DNA of 13,448 bases from Clostridia bacterium. Its GTDB lineage: Bacteria; Bacillota; Clostridia; Oscillospirales; Acutalibacteraceae. A program made the position numbers and the translations under genes. Each line of letters begins with the position of its first letter. The stretch's first letter is position 1. The notes beneath the pieces were generated by a model. The model had not been told where the DNA came from, did not search any database, and saw nothing but the letters and a program-made list of their open reading frames with translations. The DNA lies in contig JAFYJR010000101.1 of NCBI GenBank assembly GCA_017538005.1, positions 1-13,448 of the forward strand. Direction: 5' to 3'. Positions 7,518-13,448 of this stretch are shown piece after piece.

Positions 7518-9203
7518 TTATGCCTCCATCCATGACTTTGCGTTTTCAAGCATCTTTTCATAGAGAGCGTTCGCCTCATCCATAGTGCCCGCAACAGCGG
7601 TAAAGTAGAATTTGAGTTTCGGTTCAGTGCCTGACGGGCGGGCGACGACACCGTTGCCGTTCTCGAGTTTATACGAGAGGACATTTGAGCTCGGAAGCCC
7701 GGTCTTCGCGGTATCTTTATAGTCTGTGACATCAAGTACTTTGAGACCTGCGATTTCCGAAGGAGCATTATTTCTGAGAGACTCCATAATATCCGCCATC
7801 TTCTGCATGCCGGCGGCGCCTTCAAATTCAAAACTGTCGACTTTGTTCAGATAGATGCCGAATTTTGCGTAGATGCCATTCATGACATCGATGAGAGACT
7901 TGCCGATTGACTTGTAATAGGCGGCCATCTCAACAAGAAGCTGTGACGCGACGACTGCGTCCTTGTCTCTCGCGTGGATGCCGAGAAGATAACCGTAGCT
8001 CTCCTCCATACCTACGACAAAGTCCTCAGGGTGGCCTTCCTTCTCAAGGTTGGTGATGTACTCGCCGATGTACTTGAATCCTGTAAGAAGATCGGCAACC
8101 TTGGCGCCGTGGCTCTTTGCTATCTCAGTTACGAGATTTGTGGTAACGAAAGACTTGATAACTACAGGGTCCTTCGGCATCATGCCCTTCGCCTCGTACT
8201 GTGAAAGCACATACTCCGTGAAGAGAGCGCCGACCTCGTTGCCTGACATGAGACGATAGTCGTCGCCGTCACGAACGGCGATGCCCATACGGTCGCAGTC
8301 AGGATCCGTGGCGAGCAGCAGGTCGGCCTTGTCCGTCTCGGCCATCTTCAACGCGTACTCAAATGCCTGTCTGATTTCAGGATTCGGATACGGGCAGGTC
8401 GGGAAGTTGCCGTCCGGCAGTTCCTGCTCGGGCACAACTTTTATGTCAGTCACGCCGAGACGGGCCAGAATCTTTCTTACCGGCTTATTGCCTGTGCCGT
8501 TGAGCGGTGTGTAGATAACCTTAAGTCCGGATGTCTTGGCAGTTTCGGGATTTATCACCTTGCTCGCGACAAGGTCGAAGAATTTTTCGTAAACCTCATC
8601 GCTGATGTATTCTATCGTACCGTTTGCGAGACCTTCATCAAAGTCGACTTTCTTTATGTCCTTGAACATATCGACTTTCTGGATGTAGGTGTACGCTTCA
8701 GCAGCCGCAGCATCAGTCATCTGATAGCCTTCGGGGTCGTAGCACTTGTATCCGTTGTACTTCGCCGGGTTATGGCTGGCGGTAATTATAACGCCTGATG
8801 AGCATTTGAGTTCACGGACGGCAAATGAGAGCATCGGTGTCGGAACAAGTTCACGGTAAATATAAGTCTTTACGCCGTTTGCGGCGAAAACGCCGGCAGT
8901 CTCCCTTGCGAAAACATCGGAGTTTATACGGGAATCATAGGCTATGGCGACAGACGGGTTCTCAAATGTCGCGTTAAGATAGTCCGCAATACCCTGTGTA
9001 GCCTGGTTTACGGTGTATATGTTCATCCTGTTCGTGCCTGCGCCGAGAACGCCGCGAAGACCCGCGGTGCCGAACTCGAGTTTCTTATAGAAACGGTCCA
9101 GAATCTCATCATCCTTGCCGTTTATCGCATTCAGTTCAGAAAGAAGCGCGGGGTCTTTGCACTCTGAAAGCCAAAGACTGTAGAGCTCGTTGTAATTTTC
9201 CAT
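7518..9203 (-). CDS. Phospho-sugar mutase (alpha-D-phosphohexomutase; phosphoglucomutase/phosphomannomutase)
   Basis: A 561-residue enzyme of the alpha-D-phosphohexomutase family, which moves phosphate between C1 and C6 of hexoses via a phosphoserine; it probably interconverts glucose-1-P and glucose-6-P, feeding glycogen, UDP-glucose and cell-surface sugars. Visible motifs: GTAGLRG (45-51), TASHNP with active-site Ser143, the metal loop DPDCDR (300-305), the sugar-binding EESYG (400-404), and RPSGTEPK (522-529) for phosphate binding. The length and order match the long PgcA/PGM2-like branch in Bacillota; substrate preference (glucose or mannose) cannot be read from sequence. The start is ATG, with GGAGG and a 7-nt spacer. 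It has its own predicted promoter, divergent from yifB. The small membrane-peptide gene follows after 3 bases. No damage seen. Confidence 0.95.
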   Translation of the reverse strand: MENYNELYSLWLSECKDPALLSELNAINGKDDEILDRFYKKLEFGTAGLRGVLGAGTNRMNIYTVNQATQGIADYLNATFENPSVAIAYDSRINSDVFARETAGVFAANGVKTYIYRELVPTPMLSFAVRELKCSSGVIITASHNPAKYNGYKCYDPEGYQMTDAAAAEAYTYIQKVDMFKDIKKVDFDEGLANGTIEYISDEVYEKFFDLVASKVINPETAKTSGLKVIYTPLNGTGNKPVRKILARLGVTDIKVVPEQELPDGNFPTCPYPNPEIRQAFEYALKMAETDKADLLLATDPDCDRMGIAVRDGDDYRLMSGNEVGALFTEYVLSQYEAKGMMPKDPVVIKSFVTTNLVTEIAKSHGAKVADLLTGFKYIGEYITNLEKEGHPEDFVVGMEESYGYLLGIHARDKDAVVASQLLVEMAAYYKSIGKSLIDVMNGIYAKFGIYLNKVDSFEFEGAAGMQKMADIMESLRNNAPSEIAGLKVLDVTDYKDTAKTGLPSSNVLSYKLENGNGVVARPSGTEPKLKFYFTAVAGTMDEANALYEKMLENAKSWMEA

Positions 9204-9235
9204 AAAACTGCCTCCGTTTTCTAAAAACTACATCA

Positions 9236-9265
9236 ATTTTAATACCTGTTATGGTATAATGTCAA
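9236..9265 (-). promoter_or_regulatory. Promoter of the phosphohexomutase gene
   Basis: On the - strand, a perfect TTGACA (9265-9260), an 18-nt spacer and TAAAAT (9241-9236, five of six bases). The predicted leader is about 25 bases. Its -35 box shares base 9260 with the -10 box of the divergent yifB promoter. Confidence 0.68.
9252..9260 (+). promoter_or_regulatory. Extended -10 promoter of yifB
   Basis: TGGTATAAT (9252-9260) is a full extended -10 (TGnTATAAT). No good -35 lies 16-18 bases upstream, which is typical of extended -10 promoters. Transcription would start near 9267, making the upstream ATG at 9266 unusable and favouring the start at 9287. Confidence 0.65.
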
Positions 9266-9286
9266 ATGGTATTGAGGGAGGTAATA

Positions 9287-10831
9287 ATGTTCTCAAAAGT
9301 GAACAGTATGGGCCTTTCGGGCTTCAAGGCGGAGCGGGTTTTCGTTGAGTGCGACCTGTCTGTCGGACTGCCCCGATTCGACCTGGTGGGTCTGCCGGAT
9401 TCGGCTGTGTCGGAATCAAAGGAACGCGTCCGATCCGCCATCAAAAACTGCAGGCTCGACTTTCCCATCAGCAGGATAACGGTAAATCTCGCCCCTGCCG
9501 AATTCAGGAAAGAAGGCCCCATCTACGACCTGCCTATCCTTGTCGCCGTCCTGCTCTCCTCCGGGCAGCTCACCGCGGATCTGAGCCGCTCCGCCCTCTT
9601 CGGAGAGGTCGCTCTCGACGGCGAGATAAGGAAGGTAAACGGCGCCCTGCCCATGGTGGCAAGGGCCAAGGAGTGCGGCATAGAAGAGATCTATCTGCCC
9701 TTCGACAACAGGGAGGAAGCCGCGCTCATCCCCGGTATCCGTATCTTTCCGGTAAGGAACATACCGGAACTTTTAAAACACCTAAAAGGAGAAGAAAGAA
9801 TTTCTCCGCTTCCGCCCCTCACATTTGAAGAGATTTCAAAAAAAGTCAGAAATAATTCTGACGAATCTCTTGATTTTTCCGAAGTCAGAGGCCAGAAATG
9901 TGCCAAGCGGGCGCTCGAAGTTGCCGCTGCAGGTGGGCATAACCTGCTCCTCGTGGGCAGTCCGGGTGCCGGAAAAAGCATGCTCGCGAAACGGCTTCCG
10001 ACCATTTTGCCCGATATGACTTTCGAGGAGTCGCTCGCGACCTCCTCGGTCTATTCGGTGGCGGGTCTTCTCACAAGAGAGACCCCGCTCATTGTCAACC
10101 GGCCGTTTCGCTCACCCCATCACACTACAACAGATGTCGCCTTCGCGGGAGGCGGCACAAAAGCCCGCCCCGGCGAGATATCACTCTCGCACAACGGCGT
10201 ACTCTTCTTAGACGAGCTCCCGCTCTTCTCCCGTGCTGCCCTCGAGACGCTCAGACAACCACTTGAAGACGGAAAAGTAACGGTCACCAGAAATGCCGTA
10301 ACAGCGACATATCCGGGCAGCATAATGCTCGTATGCGCCATGAATCCCTGCCCCTGCGGTTTCCTGTTTGACCCGGTTCACGAATGCAAATGCACCGAAG
10401 CCGCGAAGAAGCACTATCTCGCCCGCGTCTCGGGCCCGCTCCTCGACCGCATCGACATTCATGTCCAGGTTGATCCCCTCGACGCGGATGCCCTCTACGG
10501 CAAATCCGAAAAACCGGAAGAGTCATCGGCTGAAATCAAAACCCGTGTCATGGCCGCGCGGGCGATTCAACGAGAGCGTTTCCTCGGCACAAGTGTCACC
10601 TGCAATGCACAGATGACGCCGCGTATGGTCCGCAAGTACTGTACGATGACACCGCAGGCAAAAGACTTCCTGGTGAAGGCCTTCACACAGATGAACTTCT
10701 CCGCCCGAGCAAACGACAAGATTCTGCGTACAGCCCGCACCATAGCCGACCTCGCCGGCGAAGAACTTATTGACACTCCTCACATTATGGAAGCAATACA
10801 GTTTCGGCGGATGGATAATTTCGGCAGATAA
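9287..10831 (+). CDS. yifB: YifB/ComM family Mg-chelatase-like AAA+ ATPase
   Basis: A 514-residue AAA+ protein of the YifB/ComM family. In transformable bacteria ComM is a hexameric helicase that drives branch migration when taken-up DNA recombines; in other hosts its role is less clear. Domain order: an N-terminal ChlI-like (Lon-protease-fold) region, about 1-165, with GLPRFDLVGLPD at 27-38. The Mg-chelatase ATPase core follows from about 190 with VRGQ (200-203), Walker A GSPGAGKS (224-231), Walker B LFLDE (306-310), the family's CPCG (355-358) and CKC (367-369) cysteines, and GPLLDRID (383-390). A C-terminal Mg-chelatase lid is at about 415-510. The start at 9287 has GGGAGG at 9276-9281 and matches the family's usual MFSKV opening; an in-frame ATG at 9266 has no ribosome binding site. 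dprA, a common neighbour, is not present here. It appears to be a single-gene transcript. Confidence 0.95.
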   Translation: MFSKVNSMGLSGFKAERVFVECDLSVGLPRFDLVGLPDSAVSESKERVRSAIKNCRLDFPISRITVNLAPAEFRKEGPIYDLPILVAVLLSSGQLTADLSRSALFGEVALDGEIRKVNGALPMVARAKECGIEEIYLPFDNREEAALIPGIRIFPVRNIPELLKHLKGEERISPLPPLTFEEISKKVRNNSDESLDFSEVRGQKCAKRALEVAAAGGHNLLLVGSPGAGKSMLAKRLPTILPDMTFEESLATSSVYSVAGLLTRETPLIVNRPFRSPHHTTTDVAFAGGGTKARPGEISLSHNGVLFLDELPLFSRAALETLRQPLEDGKVTVTRNAVTATYPGSIMLVCAMNPCPCGFLFDPVHECKCTEAAKKHYLARVSGPLLDRIDIHVQVDPLDADALYGKSEKPEESSAEIKTRVMAARAIQRERFLGTSVTCNAQMTPRMVRKYCTMTPQAKDFLVKAFTQMNFSARANDKILRTARTIADLAGEELIDTPHIMEAIQFRRMDNFGR

Positions 10832-10834
10832 CAA

Positions 10835-10870
10835 AAAACCGATGAGAGAAATCTCATCGGTTTTCTTTTA
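10835..10870. terminator. Bidirectional Rho-independent terminator between yifB and dapL
   Basis: Perfect 13-bp stem (AAAACCGATGAGA 10835-10847, TCTCATCGGTTTT 10852-10864) with a GAAA loop (TTTC on the other strand). It is followed by TTTTCTTTTA on the + strand and by TTTTTTGT on the - strand. The dapL stop lies inside the + strand T-tract, only 3 bases from the stem. Confidence 0.95.
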
Positions 10871-12052
10871 TTTCAGCAGTTCAACAAGCAGCTGTGCGGC
10901 CTTTTCGGTGTCCTCGCGGGAACCGAAGGTGGAGAAGCGGAAGTAACCTTCACCGCAGGCTCCGAAGCCCTCACCGGGCGTGCCGACAATTTGGGCTTTC
11001 TCGAGAAGAAAATCAAAGAACTCCCAGCTGCCCATATTGTTCGGGCACTTGAGCCAGATGTACGGGGCGTTCTTGCCGCCTGTGTACCATATGCCCAGCT
11101 CATCAAGAGCCGCCATGATTATTTTCGCGTTTTCCTTATAGAAAGCAATGTTTTCCTTTATCTGACGCTGTCCCTCAGGTGTGAAGACCGCGGCACCGCC
11201 CTTCTGGATGATGTAGGAGACACCGTTTGTCTTTGTTGTGCGGTTTCTCACCCACATACCGCTTAAGGACATGCCTTTCCTTTCAAGGGTCTTTGGAATA
11301 ACTGTATAACCCAGTCTCGTACCGGTGAAACCTGCGGTCTTTGAGAGAGAACAGATTTCTATGGCGCAGGTCTTTGCGCCGGGAAGTTCAAAGATGCTGT
11401 GCGGAAGGGCATTATCTTCTATAAATGCCTCATAAGCAGCATCAAATAGTATTACCGAACCGTTTTCATTCGCGAAATCAACCCACTTCTGAAGCTTCTC
11501 TCTCGGAAAAACCGCACCTGTGGGATTGTTCGGTGAGCAGATGTAGATTATATCCGCCTTCGCCTTTTCAACCGGTTCGGGAAGGAAACCGTTCTCCTCG
11601 CCCGAATCAAGATGAATTATCTCCCTGCCGGCAATTATGTTGGCATCAACATAAGCGGGATATGCGGGCTCAATTACGAGTGCGGAGCTTGACCTGTCAA
11701 ACAGGTCAAGTATGTCGCCGAGTTCATCGGAAGCTCCGCTTGAGATGAAAACTTCATCGTCGGTCAGATCAATTCCTCTTGCCCTGTAGTAGTCGGCGAC
11801 CGCCGTTTTCAAAAACGGCGCACCGCACTCGGGCATATATCCGTGAAAACTTTCTTTTTTGCTCTGGTCATCCGCCGCTTCATGCAGCGCCTTTATGACT
11901 TCATCACAGAGAGGAAGGGATACATCGCCTATACCGAGTCTGCAGATATGTACGCCCGGATGTGCCTTCTGATACGCGCTTACTTTCTGTGAAATATTGT
12001 AGAAAAGATACGAATCTTTCAGATTCGCGTAATTCATATTGGGGGTAATCAA
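10868..12052 (-). CDS. dapL: LL-diaminopimelate aminotransferase (TTG start)
   Basis: A PLP-dependent class I/II aminotransferase. DapL converts tetrahydrodipicolinate directly to LL-diaminopimelate using glutamate, bypassing the succinylase and acetylase branches of lysine/peptidoglycan synthesis. Visible: NYANLKDSYLF at the N-terminus (typical of DapL), IGDVSLP (41-47), NNPTG (175-179), FDAAYEAF (203-210) with the cofactor-contacting Asp and Tyr, SLSKTAGFTGTRLGY with Schiff-base Lys238 and Arg246, and the C-terminal FRFSTFGSRED with the substrate-carboxylate Arg372. At 394 residues it is close to the family length of about 400. The start is TTG: it overlaps the dapF stop (TTGA), and GAGGT lies 7 nt upstream at 12059-12063, while the first ATG (12037) has no ribosome binding site and would remove conserved residues. 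A general aspartate-type aminotransferase is the main alternative, but the dapF neighbour supports DapL. Confidence 0.93.
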   Translation of the reverse strand: MITPNMNYANLKDSYLFYNISQKVSAYQKAHPGVHICRLGIGDVSLPLCDEVIKALHEAADDQSKKESFHGYMPECGAPFLKTAVADYYRARGIDLTDDEVFISSGASDELGDILDLFDRSSSALVIEPAYPAYVDANIIAGREIIHLDSGEENGFLPEPVEKAKADIIYICSPNNPTGAVFPREKLQKWVDFANENGSVILFDAAYEAFIEDNALPHSIFELPGAKTCAIEICSLSKTAGFTGTRLGYTVIPKTLERKGMSLSGMWVRNRTTKTNGVSYIIQKGGAAVFTPEGQRQIKENIAFYKENAKIIMAALDELGIWYTGGKNAPYIWLKCPNNMGSWEFFDFLLEKAQIVGTPGEGFGACGEGYFRFSTFGSREDTEKAAQLLVELLK

Positions 12053-12840
12053 TCCGCTACCTCACCTTCGTAAACTGTTGCCGCGGGACCTTCCATTGTG
12101 ATGTTGAAGTCCCTGTCCACGGTAATCTTAAGCGGTCCTCCGTCAAGCATCACGGTTACCGGTTTGCCGAAATCACAAAGGCCCGCTTTCACTGCCGCGG
12201 AAGCGGAGGCGCATGCGCCCGTGCCGCAGGCCATCGTAATGCCGCTGCCGCGCTCCCATACGCGCATACGCAGTGTATGGTTGTCAATCACCTGAACAAA
12301 CTCAACATTCACACCGCCCGGAAAAGCGCTGTGCTTTTCCATCTTTGAGCCGATGCCTTCGACATCGGCTTTCTCTGCGTCGGCGACAAAGACAACCGCA
12401 TGCGGGTTGCCGACATCGACCGGAACATACTTGATTCTTTTGTCGGCAACCTTGATTTCCCATTCGTCGCCGACTTTCGCCTGACCCATATCGACGGTCA
12501 CAGTCTTTACTTTACCGCCCTGCACATGCAGTTTCAGTTTTTTTATTCCCGACAGAGTCTCAACAGTAAGTGTCGTCTTGTCAGTATAGCCTTTGTCATA
12601 GACAAATTTTCCGACACAACGAATGCCGTTTCCGCACATCTTCGCCTCACTGCCGTCAGCATTGAAGATGCGCATCTTAAAATCGGCAATTTGCGAATCG
12701 GATATGTATATCATGCCGTCCGAACCCGCTCCGAAATGCCGGTCAGAGAGTTCTTTCGACAGACTTTCAATGTTTTCAGGGACTTCCGCGTAAACATAGA
12801 GATAGTCATTGCCGAGTCCGTGCATCTTGGTAAAACGCAT
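12049..12840 (-). CDS. dapF: Diaminopimelate epimerase
   Basis: A cofactor-independent epimerase converting LL-diaminopimelate to meso-diaminopimelate, the precursor of lysine and of peptidoglycan crosslinks; its substrate is the product of the next gene, dapL. The two catalytic cysteines are in MCGNGIRC (Cys69) and ACGTGAC (Cys205). Other family hallmarks are KMHGLGNDY (5-13), RHFGAGSDG (34-42), NADGSEAKMCGNG (60-72) and VGNPHAV (143-149). At 263 residues it is slightly shorter than E. coli DapF (274). The ATG overlaps the pyrG stop by one base (TGATG), with AAGGAG 7 nt upstream, so translation is likely coupled to pyrG. Its own stop overlaps the dapL start by 4 bases. No missing residue seen. 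Confidence 0.97.
   Translation of the reverse strand: MRFTKMHGLGNDYLYVYAEVPENIESLSKELSDRHFGAGSDGMIYISDSQIADFKMRIFNADGSEAKMCGNGIRCVGKFVYDKGYTDKTTLTVETLSGIKKLKLHVQGGKVKTVTVDMGQAKVGDEWEIKVADKRIKYVPVDVGNPHAVVFVADAEKADVEGIGSKMEKHSAFPGGVNVEFVQVIDNHTLRMRVWERGSGITMACGTGACASASAAVKAGLCDFGKPVTVMLDGGPLKITVDRDFNITMEGPAATVYEGEVAD
12059..12063 (-). promoter_or_regulatory. Shine-Dalgarno selecting the dapL TTG start
   Basis: GAGGT (- strand), 7 nt from the TTG at 12052-12050. The next in-frame ATG at 12037 is preceded by TTACCCCCAAT, which has no anti-16S match, so the TTG start is preferred. Confidence 0.75.
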
Positions 12841-13448
12841 CAGTTCGCTCCTTCGCTTGCCGCTCCTATGAAACCGAGGAAGAGCGGATGAGGCCTGTTC
12901 GGACGGCTCTTGAACTCGGGATGATACTGAACGCCTACAAAAAACGGTCTCTCCGTAAGTTCAACAGTCTCAACGAGTCTGCCGTCGGGAGACATACCCG
13001 AAAGGGTAAGTCCGCACTCCTGCAGTTTATCTCTGTAATCGTTGTTGAACTCATAGCGGTGACGATGGCGCTCGCTGATTGAAAGAGTACCGTAGCAGCG
13101 TTCCATCGTGGTACCTGCCTTTATCTCGCACGGATAGGCGCCGAGTCTGAGCGTACCGCCCTTGTCTATATCTTCGCTCTGTCCGGGCATGAAATCTATT
13201 ACTTTGTTTTTACATTGCTCATCAAACTCACCGGAATTTGCGTCCGTGATTCCCGCAACATTTCTGGCAAATTCAATTACTGAAATCTGCATTCCGAGGC
13301 AGATACCGAAATACGGAATATTGTTTTCTCTGGCATATTTCGCGGTGAGGATCATTCCCTCTATGCCGCGTCCGCCGAAGCCGCCGGGAACTATGATGCC
13401 GTTAAGGCCGCCGAGAGTTTCATCAACATTTTCCGGTTTAATTTCTTC
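12840..13448 (-). CDS. pyrG: CTP synthase, C-terminal glutaminase domain (5' end outside window)
   Basis: CTP synthase amidates UTP to CTP using ammonia released from glutamine. Only the last 203 residues are in the window: the class I glutamine amidotransferase domain. The frame is open to the window edge, beginning EEIKPENVDE. It shows IVPGGFGGRGIEGM (the oxyanion region), GICLGMQ with the nucleophile Cys, the signature RHRYEFN, and YHPEF with the catalytic His and Glu near the end. An HPLF segment near the C-terminus matches the family. The synthase (amidoligase) half must lie beyond base 13448. It is the first visible gene of a tightly overlapping pyrG-dapF-dapL unit; any promoter lies outside the window. 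Confidence 0.96.
   Translation of the reverse strand, partial: EEIKPENVDETLGGLNGIIVPGGFGGRGIEGMILTAKYARENNIPYFGICLGMQISVIEFARNVAGITDANSGEFDEQCKNKVIDFMPGQSEDIDKGGTLRLGAYPCEIKAGTTMERCYGTLSISERHRHRYEFNNDYRDKLQECGLTLSGMSPDGRLVETVELTERPFFVGVQYHPEFKSRPNRPHPLFLGFIGAASEGAN

Noticed and set aside
9266..9286. Seven extra N-terminal residues on YifB from the ATG at 9266
   Set aside because: That ATG coincides with the predicted transcription start and lacks a ribosome binding site. The GGGAGG lies inside the extension and the family normally begins at MFSKV.

Overview
The window looks like a piece of a Bacillota (class Clostridia) chromosome, perhaps an uncultured gut or rumen Oscillospirales/Ruminococcaceae-type organism. 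This is inferred from gene families: SecA with a Cys-rich SEC-C tail, the one-step lysine-pathway enzyme DapL, membrane GGDEF proteins, a tandem-CxxC zinc-ribbon protein, strong AGGAGG-type ribosome binding sites and sigma-A-like promoters. Both window ends cut through genes (secA on the left, pyrG on the right). Gene density is very high and no gap reaches 300 bases.

Left block, + strand (1-3708): the C-terminal part of secA is followed, with overlapping reading frames, by two paralogous six-helix membrane diguanylate cyclases. The second keeps the RxxD product-inhibition site and the first has lost it. A strong hairpin (3718-3743) ends this block and also ends the opposing block.

Middle block, - strand (9203 down to 3755): in transcription order these are a phosphohexomutase gene, a previously uncounted 50-residue membrane-peptide gene (7514-7362), a zinc-ribbon gene with its own possible promoter and operator-like palindrome, and a terminator (6975-7000). 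A near-consensus promoter (6930-6958) then drives a two-gene unit: a membrane PAS-GGDEF diguanylate cyclase with a TTG start, and a Pro-Glu-rich rod protein with an N-terminal membrane segment, ten tandem octapeptides and an unrecognised C-terminal domain.

Right block: the phosphohexomutase gene diverges from yifB/comM-like (+ strand, 9287-10831), and the two promoters touch within 83 bases. yifB converges on a tightly packed - strand pyrG-dapF-dapL unit (1-nt and 4-nt overlaps; dapL starts with TTG), with a perfect 13-bp hairpin as shared terminator. DapF and DapL act at consecutive steps of meso-diaminopimelate/lysine synthesis.

The most unusual part is 1358-6880, where three diguanylate cyclases sit within 5.5 kb. 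One appears co-transcribed with a repetitive surface- or envelope-type rod protein, and two are appended to secA. The sequence supports a local c-di-GMP signalling module, but no phosphodiesterase, PilZ effector or riboswitch is visible here. The link to the rod protein is inference from operon structure.
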